Notes under the pieces: model-generated
Database searches by the model: none
What the model saw: the letters and a program-made list of their open reading frames with translations, nothing else
What the model was told of the DNA's origin: nothing
Assembly (NCBI GenBank): GCA_026413225.1
Contig: CM048552.1
Coordinates: 27,641,001 to 27,705,000, forward strand
Direction of reading: 5' to 3'
From: Otis tarda
Lineage: Eukaryota > Chordata > Aves > Otidiformes > Otididae
Length of the DNA stretch: 64,000 bases
In this document: piece after piece, positions 1 through 12,300 of the stretch
How the letters are laid out: each line of letters begins with the position of its first letter
Numbering within the stretch: the stretch's first letter is position 1
Translations under genes and position numbers: made by a program

Positions 1-3000
1 CCCACTTTCTTCTCTATAGAACTAAAAATGAAACTTCATTTTAGCCCATCCTTTGTGCTATCTACTTAGACTTTAAGATCTTCAAAACAAACTTCCTTAC
101 GAAAAGTTTTCCAGTGCCTAGAATAGTAGACTTCAAATTTCTTTTAAGGCATTTAGAAGCCTCTATAATACAGATAATAAAACTATTTCCTATGTTATTG
201 CCTACAGTATTAAAAAATAATTCAAGGATTTGGATGGATTATGTTCTATTCCACCAAAATCAAACAAGCATGGAGGAGAACAAAAAGGTACAGACAATCA
301 AATGCTTGATCATTTCATTTTGAATATCAAGATGGTAAGTCTTCCTTCTGCAGGAGGAAAAGAAGCTTTACCTATATTTCAGAAACTCAGATGCAACTTC
401 GTACAGGCAACTGTGCTTTAGAGGTATAACGCAGCCAGGGAAGGACACTACGCTCTGCAGGGTTTGCGCTTCTGCTCATTAGACCGAAGATGCAGTATCA
501 GGCTGAGCCAAGGACACAAGTTAGCCTTATTATTAGAGAAGGTATTCCTGCAGCTGAAATTATTTCAGAGTAGGAGACTCAGCATCCTTTCTCCAGTTCA
601 CTTCAAGTTTCATATTTTACCTTGGAAATATTAATAGAAGTCAAATTTTCAAAAGGAGTCCAAAACTTGCACACACATCTTTGAAACATCTGGAGGCTAT
701 AGTATGGAAAAGTACCAAAAGCTTGCTGTTTCAAACAGGTCTGAAGGGCTGGCAGAGCAGCAGGTCTCCAAGGACCACTTGTGGTAACAGGCAAATGACC
801 AGGCAGCCTCACGGGGAGAGAATCTGTGCTGCGGCTGCATCTGCGCTTGGTTATCACTAACACCCAGGACTTACAATTACCTGGGATCAGTGAAAGGCAG
901 GTCCTCAGGACTAGAGCCATAAAGGGCCTTAAGGATATATGATAAGAAATTTGCGTTGTTTAAGTATCTAAGACAGCTGTCTCAGCAACTTAGCCCTCAC
1001 AGTGTGCAACGTAATCCACCTGCTCACAGCTGCCAACATACACAGAGGCTCCCTACTCAGAGAGGAAACATGAGCAAGACGCTACGGCTAGGTATTGACA
1101 TGGGATGCTCCAAATATATGTTTGATATTACAATTTCCAGACATCTGCCCTCCAGAGTGAAATTTATAGATGTGAATGAGGTTTTTAAGCTTCCTGTACA
1201 ATACCTGGGATTTTTAGGATCTCAAGACAGTTTCAGGGAAGTTTTGAGTACAAATGTACACATTAAATCCCAAACTTCTCCAGGAAAATAGGCACATAAA
1301 TCCCTCTCTATTCAGGAATCAAAATCCTAAGTGCTCTTTTGGTATTAAATCCTAAAATACACAGTTCAAGGTTAGAGCAGGGACTGCCTAGGGCAGGTCT
1401 GGCTTTAGTTCCTTTCTCTGAAAGGATTCAGGCTAATTCTCTTGAGAATGTCATTTCAAACCAGAAAGTATCTTGGTCAACGCACTCTCAAACTTGCCAT
1501 CATGACTGAAATAAGCTAGATAGAGTGAAAGAATAACCATGACTGTAGCTCATGGGCTAGGTACTTTCAAAACTTAAGCCCTGGATTCTGATATCCACCC
1601 TAAAGGCTTCATTAAAAGTGCACTCAGAACAGAAATCAGGACTTGCAAACCAGTTTTTTTACTCAGTAGACTACAGAGTCACTCTTGCTCTTATGCTTCA
1701 CAAAGATTAGCTGAGCCAAAGAGAGAGAACTGAAACACCTTCACTACTATACACTGGGCAACACTGGTCCTACTTCCTAGAAGAGGTGAGGTGTAGAAAT
1801 TAACTCCTTTTCCTACCCCTCCCAGTACACACATAGCAGAAGAAGGAATCCAACACTTATCCACTACATGCCAAATTGTTCTTGGAACCACTGGACAATC
1901 GTATAAAAAGGCGGGAGGTTACTTTTTCTCTAGTTTGGAAAGAAAGAAGCAACCAGAGACAGTCTGATGGATGGAGTCCACAAGAAGACATGGCACAAAA
2001 GCTGGCTTAGCTTTTATTTCTCATTTGGATTTCATAACAAATCAGGCACTGAACCACTCGGTCCTGCCAAGAGAGTTGTCACATTTGGTACGTACCAAAG
2101 CAAAAGTTTATGCTTAGAGAGTTGGACAGGAGTTAAGGATTGCTTTTTCCAAACTTGCATCTAAATATCTACATTAGTATGTTAAAAAAAAAAAAATCTG
2201 AATTATCTCAAAGTTGCAGCCATTTCTGGAACTCCAACAGGAACTTCGATTTCCAGTACGCAGCTAAAAATTAATTAATTTGTTAACTTGCCTTAATGAA
2301 ACCGTAACAATACTTCCTGATCTCAGTTACTCTACAATAAAAACTAAATTATTGCAAAGTACTCTGATGTTGTTTGCCACAAAAGGTGTGGCCTTGACCC
2401 TGCAAAACTCCAAGAACATAAGTAACTGTTATAAAGACAAAAGTGAAGCTTTATGATGAATATGAAGTTAAGCATATGATCACTTCTGCATAAAACTCCA
2501 TTTTCTTTAAAAAAGATCAAAAGTTGCCAGTGCATACCTAAGTGTCTTGCATGTGCTTGGGAACAAAAGGGATCAAGTTTGAAAGTGTAATAAGGAAAAT
2601 AAAACACAAAAGAAACCCTGAAACCCCAAACACTTAGCATCCAGTTTTATAAGTGTCATCCTAATGGATGATCTCAAACCACTCGTCTTCATACCTCATT
2701 TCTTAAAAATCAAAACTCAGTTTCTAAACAAAAATTGTCCAAATTTTAAGATGAAAGTTGATTTCTAATGTCCAAATACTTTGATCGTGACCACCCCAAG
2801 CAATTATCTTTTTTTTGCCCCACCAGGGTCGTTAATCTTGGAAAACCAACAAAAAGGAAACATTTGCCCTACTACTCCTGGTATACACATGGCACTTTCT
2901 CACTTTTTGGCACAAAGAATTAAGAAAAAATGTACAAATGATACTGAAACATGTCTAAATTATTCACTTATGAGCAAGGAGCTCCATTCTGACTTTAACA

Positions 3001-5907
3001 CATTCAAATCTATCCCTCCAGCACAAACAGGTCACAATATGAAGCAATAAAACCTTGCCAATAGTTTTATAGACATTGGTATCAAGATGCTGATAACAGC
3101 TTGTACAATATTAAATAATAATATTACATTTAATTACCAACACTTCCCTGAATAATAACAACTAATACTTTAGCAATGCTTCTGCTAAGGTGACCTTCAA
3201 CTTATTGCATTACATTCAGACCAGTAGTTCACACATAATTGCACAGAAGCTTCCTATAAAAGTTACTTCACTGAAGCATTCTGCAGTGTTGTACTTGAAA
3301 GCAACTATTTAATCATCATTGGAAAAAGCAACCTTTTCCGATACGTGCCTTTTCGGTTTGTATTTTTTTTATAAAAGAAAGAACTGACTACTTATTTCAG
3401 ATATAATGCTCCTGAGTTCTGTCTCACACCTTGTCATGGATGTAAAGCATGTGCTAAAATGTAGGCATGTCCTGGAGTGCTTTACTAAATACAATGAGTA
3501 TCAGAAACCAACGGTGTGTGTAGATTCAGTTAAAACACTAACAGAATATTCTGACATCCTAGAAAACCTTGTTCCAATATCACTCATTAATCACTACATT
3601 GTGCATTTTTCCAGTTGAGTGGACAGGTCTCTTGTTACCAATATGTAGCAAATGCTTCTGACTTTGTAAAGCTCATCACAAATAAGCCGCTTCAAAGCGG
3701 TGTGAAATTCTTATACCTCGAGGAATCTTTAGTCTGCGATAACTTACCTTTTAATAAACTTTAGCATTGATCCTGATCTACTTTCAATGAGACAGAACCT
3801 GATTCAGTCCTTGAAGACTGAAAGGATACGTTTTAAAACAAACTAACATGTTTCATCACTGTAAATAACATATGTTTTTAAATGCTTATTTATTTATTTA
3901 TTTATGTTTAGGAGAAAAACATCCTTGCTGTCAATTTGGAGGTAAAGCATTGTCTTATCTTGTGGCTTTTACTTTTGTGACCTTTTCAACTACTCCATAT
4001 AATATTGGTGAAGAAACAAAGACTTTCATGGTGTATGTGGTAGAACGCAAGTAAGCAGAGACTTTGTCATTCACAGAAACATAATTCCAAAGGTATTGGA
4101 ACCATATAAGATCCTCTGTAGATGTATATATACAATTTTGGCTGTTCTTACCCAGTGAACTGTGTTTACTTTAATAGCCTGATTTTTCTATGAAACAATG
4201 TCACTATAAAGTTCTGTGAACAAATTTCTCTGCTCAGTAGTCAATATGTATGAACATTGAATAGTCAATAGGTGTCATAAACATCTCTTTAACTTTATAT
4301 ACTTAATTATTATCATTTCAGTTACAGTCAGATAGTTGGTACAATATAATAATGTATCACGCGTGATAAGCGTGATTCAAATATCGTTTAACTAACTTAA
4401 AGACTGTGATTTTAAAATACCAAGTCAGGCCCAAGGATGGTTAATTACGCACTTAATGAGATGAACTGCATCTGGTTTCAGCCACAGGAACTTTAAGGTA
4501 GGAATCAGAAGTACATTTGCTTTATCTTTTGGGAGTTTTTTCTTGACACCTTCAGCATCACAGGTTCTAGGAGGGCACTACTCTGATAGGTTTACAAATA
4601 AATGAAAATGAAATGGAACAAGTGGCTCCTTGAGCAGTGACATTAATATTCAGCCTTATTTCCTACAGATTTGTATTTGTATAGATTTGTGTCTTGACAG
4701 GAGCACTGACTGAAGCTTCTTCTGTGGAGAATTTGCAAAGGCTTACACTCCCAATCATCCACACTCTCTGGCTCTAAGAGCATCAGAGAGCAGGTACGGC
4801 TTCCTTCCCACTGCAGCACCATTGGAGGACACCTCTAGGATCCTCACCTATAAAACTTTATAAAACTTTAAGAGCAGGTTACATTTGGGATCCTTCCCCA
4901 CCATCACACTTTTTTTGGCTAAAAAGAGCCAAAGTGGGGGAGGCAAGCAAATGGAGTGATTCACATAGACCCACTTCCCTTAAGAAACTTTTTAAAAAGG
5001 TCCAGGCCAACCTGCTGAAAATGAAAGCTATTCTAAAAGGAGTTAAAAGTGAGCTAAAAGCCCTCAGTTGCTCAGGCAGAGACCTCACGCCAAAGTGATG
5101 GTTTTACATCACGTGCTCCCATTTCAGTCACCGTGTTCACATCTCACACAAGATTCCTCCCTCCCCTCCCTGCCGTGCAAAAGATCCTCAAGTAACAAAA
5201 GGGGGAACCAGCCCCCTGGTGAAAAAGGTGGCGTCTGGGCCAAAGCCAGAAAGATTATTTGCTCTTTCCAGTTGGCAGTGTCATTTCTAGCAATGTCACA
5301 TAAAACATGTTCATGCTTCTATATTGTCTTATAAAGTACACTGTGCCCAAGCGTTGGTATTGGCTCCTTCTTCTCTTTTTATTTGAAGTTGTGGGAAAGA
5401 AAAGGCACCAGGGACTTTGCTCATAAGAAAACACTTTCAAGGCTCACAGGCAACTGTTTCCAGTAAGATCCTGTATGACAGTCTCACACCGAGCAAATGC
5501 AGAACACCCGAAAAGCCAAAGAGAAGGAATCCTCGCTCTGAGAGCATTTCCCCTCTGCTCCCCCCACACCCCAACGTGTTCTCACAGTTTACAGTGAAAT
5601 AACAGATTAACTGATTGAGCAATTTACCAAAGGTTGCTCAAATTATGCCATAAATTCATCTGTCTGGGTCCAGCGAGGGTTTTATGACACCTGACAGACA
5701 AAGCCCATTCCTGGTGCTAAAACCCGAGCAACAGCTACAACAAAAAAAAAAAAAAGAGAGAGAGAGATCTCACGGCTCTCCGCGCAGAGCTTGCCAGAGC
5801 TGTTCGGCGCCCGGCCCCCTTCTCTGCTGAGCAGGGGGGAGCGGAGCCCCCGCGGAGGCCCCCCCGCAACCGCCCCCTCCCGCACCCCGCCGCGCCGGGG
5901 CTCCCAC
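1..5907 (-). other. CFTR: CFTR intron 1 (5' portion)
   Basis: This stretch lies directly downstream, on the minus strand, of the CFTR exon 1 donor, so it is the beginning of CFTR intron 1. I looked for exon 2, which in vertebrates encodes the end of the lasso and the first elbow helix, and did not find it. The intron therefore continues beyond the window, as expected from the long first intron of mammalian CFTR. The sequence is AT-rich and unique-looking, with only short low-complexity runs: a TTTA repeat near 3888-3905, a TATAAAACTTTA duplication near 4852-4875, and poly-A followed by GA at 5742-5767. The open frames here show no recognisable protein. No repeat family was identified. Confidence 0.8.
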
Positions 5908-5960
5908 CTGAAGAAAAGTTTGGAGAAGATGTTCGCCTTCTCCAGGGGAGACCTCTGCAT
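5908..5960 (-). CDS. CFTR: CFTR exon 1, coding part
   Basis: This is the first coding exon of the cystic fibrosis transmembrane conductance regulator, an ABC-family (ABCC7) cAMP/PKA-gated chloride and bicarbonate channel of epithelial apical membranes. The minus strand reads MQRSPLEKANIFSKLFFR, with the mammalian MQRSPLEKA and SKLFF signature of the N-terminal lasso motif. The ATG is at 5960. Coding sequence runs 53 nt (17 codons plus 2 nt) to CAG followed by the donor GTGGGAG at 5907. The exon length and split codon match human CFTR exon 1. Residues 10-12 and the residue after LFF differ from mammals. Transmembrane and nucleotide-binding domains are outside the window. No other ABC protein is known to me to start this way. 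Confidence 0.95.
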
Positions 5961-6054
5961 GGTGCCCGGAGCTGCGGTGCGGTGCGGTGCGGGGGGACCG
6001 GCTCTCCAGCTCCGCTCCTGCGGTTTTCTCCCACCTTATCCGCCCTGCCGGCTC

Positions 6055-6062
6055 TGATGTCA
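6055..6062 (-). promoter_or_regulatory. CRE-like site upstream of CFTR
   Basis: The minus strand reads TGACATCA, one base from the consensus CRE TGACGTCA, about 95 bp upstream of the CFTR ATG. Mammalian CFTR promoters use a variant CRE for basal and cAMP-responsive expression. The equivalence of this site is inferred from motif and position. Confidence 0.5.
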
Positions 6063-7198
6063 CCGCCTGCCTCCTGCCCCTGCCCCTCTCCCCGCCTCTG
6101 CTTTTCCCAGGTTCAAAAAGCGGGAGGGAGGGCTGGGGCCCCGCTGCCTCCTCCTCCTCCTCCTCCCGCCTCTCCCCGCACCGGGCGCGCCCCGCCGCCC
6201 TCTCCTTTCGGCCAGCCCGTTACTTCCTTCCCCCGAGCACCGCTCCGGGACCGCTCCGGGGAGAACGCAGCGAGGGGAGGGGTACCCCGGGCCCCAGCCA
6301 GAAGCTCCCGTACCCCCCCTACCCCGCCTCGGTTGCCCCTCCACCTGTGCGCCGTCCCGCGGGCGGCTTGTGGCGGAGGGCGGTCGGTGGGGCCGAACGG
6401 CAAGCGCGATCACACCCCCCCTCAAACACACTTGCTTCAGTTTTTCAAGTTTTCTGGGAGGCACAGCTACCCGCCCCGAGGGGAAGGGGAGCGGTTCAGC
6501 CCAGACACACAGATTTCACACAAAAGATGTTCCTGAAGAGTTACACGCGCGCTGTGCCACTAAAACCCCCGCTTTCGGAGCGCGCAGCAGAAGACAAAGA
6601 TGACAAGAAGCAGCAGAAAGAACTTGTGATTTAATTCTGTATGAGGCTTAATTTTATTTAATGCTTTAGCTGATATTTACACACTCCAGTTTTCTTTCAC
6701 TTCTATAACTTAAAGAAAGGCAGATGGACAAGGTCACGCTCCCCTAAGTGTGCAGCCGTTCCCCCTACACTGGCTCCGTAAGGAGGCAAACGCGCTTCTC
6801 TATGGCCTTATAGATCGTGCTACCATTTAACCAGCTGTTACTCTCTGCAAAGTTTACAGACATTTTTTTATTATTCTTATTGTTTCATCGCCTCTCACTA
6901 CACCCCACTGTGTTTTCATAAAGAATTTCTCTTTGCCCCGGCAATTCTCCCTCCCAGGCTGCGGACAGCTGAGAGGTACCCTCTTCACCCTGCCACCGCA
7001 CTGGGCTCCTTTGTGTCTCAGACCTCCCTCGGAGCCTTCCCGATTCTGCTTTATTAATGACAAAACCAGTCAGAAACAGGGGACAGGCAGGACTCCAGGA
7101 AACCGTCGGCGCTTTATCACGCCCTCAAAGCGCAGAGGCAGGGCTTAAACCCGGGACAGCAGCGCCGAGCCCTTCGGCATCCTGCCACCTAGCGGGAC

Positions 7199-7258
7199 CG
7201 GGGCCCCAAAACCCCCAAAAACCCCCAAATCCCAAAACCTTCCAAATCCCGCACCCCT
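7199..7258 (-). repeat. C/A-rich array with G-quadruplex potential
   Basis: The plus strand has a short run of CCCC(C)AAAA(A)-like units. The minus strand therefore carries successive runs of three to five G separated by T-rich spacers of three to five bases, which fits the G3+N1-7 quadruplex pattern. It lies about 1.25 kb upstream of the CFTR ATG, on the CFTR sense strand. Confidence 0.6.
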
Positions 7259-9275
7259 AGACCCCCGCACTGCACCGGCCAGTGGCAGCTGCCCCAGCCC
7301 TGCCAGGCTCAGTGGTCGGGATGCTCAAGTGTTGGGATGCAGATGTGGGTTTGGATCCCTCCTCTGTCAAGCTCGGGGTGAAGGCGCCATCCCACAAGCT
7401 CCATCCCACCTCTGCAAGAAGTTCTTTGGGTAGGCCTTGACATACAGATCACCCAAGTCTCCAAAATTCTTCAACTTCATTAGAAAATGGTGAAACACTA
7501 ATTTAAAGACAGACTGGAAACCAAGTTTTCTGGGCAATGCGCAGCCCTCTGCTACAGGCTCCTTCTAGCCTGAGGATCTCTGGTGCAGGTGAATAAGGCA
7601 GAAACTGAGCACGGGATTAGACTTTTTCATAATTTACAGTAGAAAGTGAGGTATGTTAGTCATTTAAAACCTTTCGTGGATCAGGTCCAAACTGCTTAAA
7701 ATGTCAATGGCTAATGGAGTGCTTTTCATAACAGTATCTCCCTGTTGCTGTTACCACCGGAGCCAGCATTTGCAGCAAACTTGGGACTAACCGAGACATC
7801 TCATCAATCATTGTTGATTACGCCATTTTTTTACATGAAAAATTCCACCACCTTTTCTATGCCAAGCTCTCTAGATCTCCAATTTTGAACTTTTGTTCTC
7901 TAAACTTAGAATATTTGTTTGCCTACTTCCTTAAGTACCAGCTATGGCTGTTCTCAGCACCACCAGAATCCGGAGAGTTATTATTTCTCTGCTCTGTGAT
8001 CCAATAGTTTTGCAAATAACTGAGCTACTTTCATTCACATCCCCCCTCCGCCCCCAGTCACAAACTCTTAACTAGTTGCGTTTTACAGAATTATTTCTTG
8101 TCTGTTTCCACAAAGTTTAAAGTTTCCACTGATACATTTCCTTGCTTTTTTTTTTTTAAACTAAGCATTTAGTAGTTTCAGAGCAACTGTTATTCCTAAT
8201 CTTCTCAGGGATCTTGAACACACTCAGCTGACATGAATGTGAAACTTGTCATTAACATTACTGGGAGTAGGAATAAACCATAATATTTCTATTCTCTCTG
8301 GGGACTGAAATACCTCCAATTTTAGTATTATCTATGGATTTCATTTACATGATCTTCTTTTATTTCTACAGAAATGCAACCTGGTATGGCAACAGCTACT
8401 TTATCCTTAATTGTACCCACATCCACCATATATCTGACTTTACTCTGTATTTCTGAAGAAAATCCAGTGAGGCTGAGTTACAGAGCCAAGTGGCACGTGA
8501 ACAGGAGGATGAGTAGAGCCTGGTTTCCCACGCCATCACTGCTGTAATTCTGGCTACGGCACTTGAGCGTTCCTCAACGAGGCGAGAACCACCGTGCTGT
8601 GGTCAGTTTGAAGTTGCACACGTGGGAACAGACTGGCTGGTTAGATGCTGTCATGTTCATAGTAACTTAAAGTGATTTATACCCTGAGGGCTGTAATCGT
8701 GGCCTCTCTCCTGCCCTTGGGCACACATTCCCATTCCCCTCCAGGATGACCAGACTGCATTTAAAGCTCCTTAAAGCTCCTAGTCTAGCTGAAAATCCCA
8801 CCGGAGCGGTGCATTTTCAGCAGGATCTGAACTTGGAGGGAAACTGACTTAACACTGGTGCCAAGGTAAGTAAGGGTACAAACCCTATGGCAAGGGGCGA
8901 GGCAGAAGAAAGGCAGGGCAGGGAGAAGATTGGCTTTAGCGGCCATGGAGTCACCAGTGGAGTTTTGCATCCCCTTTCTTAGGCAGAGCAACATATTAGG
9001 GGTCTGGAGCTTGTTCTGGTTTTTATCCAGCTGCTGATTGTCAAGAAGGGCAGAATAAATTAATTCTATTATTTGAATATTTGATTAGCTAATATCAGTG
9101 GACAAAGGAGTACAAATTATCAGCAGGAAGAGAATGCATGATCATATTAAATATCACCTCCATAGAAAATGAAGCTGCCAAAAGTAACACTGATATTTTG
9201 TTGTTGCTTAAAATGAAAAAGTGTTTTGTTCAGTCTCACACTTCTGAAAAGTTCACTCTTTAAAATAGCCCTGAC

Positions 9276-9301
9276 AAAAAAAAAAAAAAAAAAAAAAAAA
9301 A
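9276..9301. repeat. Poly-A tract
   Basis: An uninterrupted run of about 26 A. No retrotransposed gene body was recognised beside it. Confidence 0.9.
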
Positions 9302-12300
9302 GTCCTTTGCAGCGATAAGGAGAGAGAAAACAGGTACCAAGGTGATGTCTCTTTTCTTTGTTCATGGCTGAAGCAACCAGACCTATCAACCAAATTTTTA
9401 ACCAAATTCTCAAATTTTTCTGAATCTTTTAATTAAGTTGCAACGTTTCATTCAATGCCAAAGTAGTCTGGTCTAGTCTCCAGATTATTTTTTTTTTAAT
9501 AAAAGCAGAGAACTTGATCCACAAATCTGACAATGGTCTTTCCCTCAAGCTCCCCTGTGCCCAGCTGGACTCTGGCACACCTGAGTTCACTTCCTCATTC
9601 CAAGTGACTTAAATAACGGTGGGAGGCTTTGCTTCAAATACTTGTAGATGAATGCTCTTAAGATATGGGTTAGGTATAGCTCCTCAGTATCTCTTGTGAG
9701 ATGGCTTAACTTCATCTAACTTCCAACTATTCTTGGGAGCAGGGAAAGCAGTCTAGCCACCTTTCCATACGGTAGGGCTTTACTTTACCCTACAGTTTTC
9801 GTTTACAAAAGAAAAAAAAAGTTATTACTCTGTCTCAGAGCTGCTTACACACCAAGATAGAGACAACCTTAAAAAAAAAGGGTTCAAAATAGTAAATTCT
9901 CAACTAGAATTATAAGTATATGTATAATTTAATATTCAACAAAGGCATTCTACCTGATGGCTTACAAATACCTATTTTCAGTTGTTGAAATCCCCACGCT
10001 ACTCTCTAGTTGTGGATAAATTAGCAACATCCTGCTTTTCATTTTGCTTGTCACTTTTCGCTTATACTACTATAAATTCCAAGGAGCTTCTCTATTCCCA
10101 GGATATATAATGAAAGCTGAATCATAACCAAGATAAAAGATACAGCAGCATTCATTTTAAAAAAGTAAACTATTCACAGATATTTACCAGACAAATAGAT
10201 TTTGAGTGTGCATTCATAATACTTTTAGAATACAGATGGACAGAAAATTTTATGTTTAGATGCAGAAGATACCAGCCTGACAGTTGCTGGATCCATTTAA
10301 ATGAGCAAAAACGGTGTCCCAATGCATTGTCTTAATACTGCTAAAATTGCTTCAATGGTTTCAGTATCTGCAGATTAACATTCTTAATCTGCATGCACCA
10401 GATACTTTTGGCAAGCAGAGTCATGTATGCTTTCCCACACTGCATCATCAGTACCTGACTATGTCAATTCAATGCATGGTCTCAATAAATCCTGAAAGCA
10501 GTTTAATATTCCAGGGAAACTAAGCAGATCTTTTACCAGGCACGCATTTCTGTGATAGGTAAGGAGCTGGGAGGTGAAGTACTGTGGAAGTACCAGACTT
10601 TTCATTCTGGACAGGCAAAATGGGCAGAAGACCACATTTTGATATACATGCAAATCATGAAAGGAAAACAGCTATGAATACATGACAGGCCTGATGTAAC
10701 AACAGAAGAAAAAGTGTGTGTTGGTACTTAGTGCAACTCATACTGAATTTGCAGAGGTTGATTCTATAGACACTCCAGACCAACTTCTTCAAAGTACTTC
10801 AAATTGCATATAATTTTCAACACAAATTACAAAATCACACTAGAAAGAACCATCAGACAAAAGTCTGACATGTTCATACACTGCCATTTGGTCTATGAAT
10901 TTAAAAATAACTGCATGAATATTGTTTTAAACTGGAAGGTATTTTTAAGCCTTTTGCAATTGTTGATGCATAATAAGGGAAGTGAAAACGTATTATTTAA
11001 TTCAGAAGCACAGAATTCTGTGACAACTCATTTCTATTTGTACTGATGCATGAACCCCAGTGCACCAAAACCAGTAAAAACTTTCAGATCTGCTGAAATG
11101 TTATCTTGATCTGCCTTGCTTACGTGATCTATCAAAGTACTTACCGAGGTCTTGCTGACTAAGCTTATGTCAAATAAAATCCCAAAGGAACTAGAATATG
11201 AGAAGAGGAAATTTAGACTGTGGCCTTGATTACATAAGAAAGTCATACAACTCATTTTTAAGCACAAATTCTAAAAGATTTGTTAAAATGGTGCAAGCTC
11301 TGCTGGTAGTAACCCTCATAATACCAAAATTTGTGGAGTGTTTCAGCCATTTGGACACAGGTTAATCAGAAATGAGAATTGTCCTGGCACATAGGGCACC
11401 TGCATTTAAAAAAAAAAAAAAAAAAGAAAAAGAACAAATAAATGAGACACTGTGAACAAATATTGAAGCTAGTAAAAAAACAACTTTGAATCAAGATGAT
11501 GCAGCAACATAACAGAACAGTTATCAGATGTATGGGCACACTCTTGCCCTTTACACTTAATAGAACATATTTAGCTCTTTGGAAGCTACAGTAGAAAATG
11601 AGCTGGAGAAGGTTTTCTGAAGACTTCAGGGTTTGTTTGCTTTCAGTCTAGAATAAACGTGTGAGAAGCCTGAGAATCCAAGCCTGACAAGCTTGCATGG
11701 TTTATGTTTCCAAAGATAGCTTTAACTTCTTCCTCTTCATACTGTCATGTAATAATCCTAGAACAATGATATTATTGAGGTTAAAAGGGCAAAAATCCAA
11801 GACTGATACCTTCTATGACTCAATAGAAGGCACATGCCGGCAATCTTAAGCAGTTGAGCAACAAAGATTATTGAACCACCTAAAGCGTAACAAAAACTGC
11901 TTAATTATTTACAACTGTTTAAAAGAGAAAGAGCTTGAGTTCCCGACAGAGCGCTGAGATTGGCATCTTCTTCACTAAAATCTTACCACAGAGACCATGC
12001 AGCATAAACTCTGCCATGTGAATCCATGCAGTGCAATGAATCTTCAACACACTGCTTTTGGAAAGTGTGCTTACTTTGGTGTGTGCTATTCTTGCCTAAA
12101 ATAATTCCATATGGGTCCAAATATTTTTCTGATCTTAACGGAGAAAGTTCTGGTCTTTTTTTTTTAGTCTTGAAATAGCCTAAAATTGCCTTTGCAATTG
12201 CCTGTTCAGTAAGGGAGTGCCGCAACCTTCAAAATAAAAACAAAATAAATTAAAAAATAAAAAATAAAGGAGGGATAACCGCCCCCTTAAAGATACCCAA

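Larger units (their letters stand above)
5770..6600 (-). promoter_or_regulatory. CFTR: CFTR CpG-island promoter and 5'UTR
   Basis: A strongly GC- and CpG-rich block in AT-rich surroundings spans exon 1 and about 600 bp upstream of it on the minus strand. No TATA box is visible, and there are several GC-box-like CCCCGCC strings, which fits the known TATA-less character of the mammalian CFTR promoter. No CAT (minus-strand ATG) occurs between 5961 and about 6100, so the proximal 5'UTR has no upstream AUG. Local low-complexity parts are four CGGTG-type units at 5974-5990 and a CTC run at 6146-6166. The transcription start cannot be placed from sequence alone. Confidence 0.8.

Noticed and set aside
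4353-4364. 12-bp palindrome ATCACGCGTGAT in CFTR intron 1
   Set aside because: Short enough to be chance; nothing around it suggests a site.
5735-6063. Possible upstream start codons in the CFTR 5'UTR
   Set aside because: The frames beginning at 6034 and 6063 on the minus strand start with GTG, not ATG. No ATG occurs in the proximal 5'UTR.
5982-6634. Overlapping open frames of up to 215 codons upstream of CFTR exon 1
   Set aside because: CpG-island sequence has few stops in any frame. The products are Pro/Arg/Gly/Ser-rich without domains or splice context.
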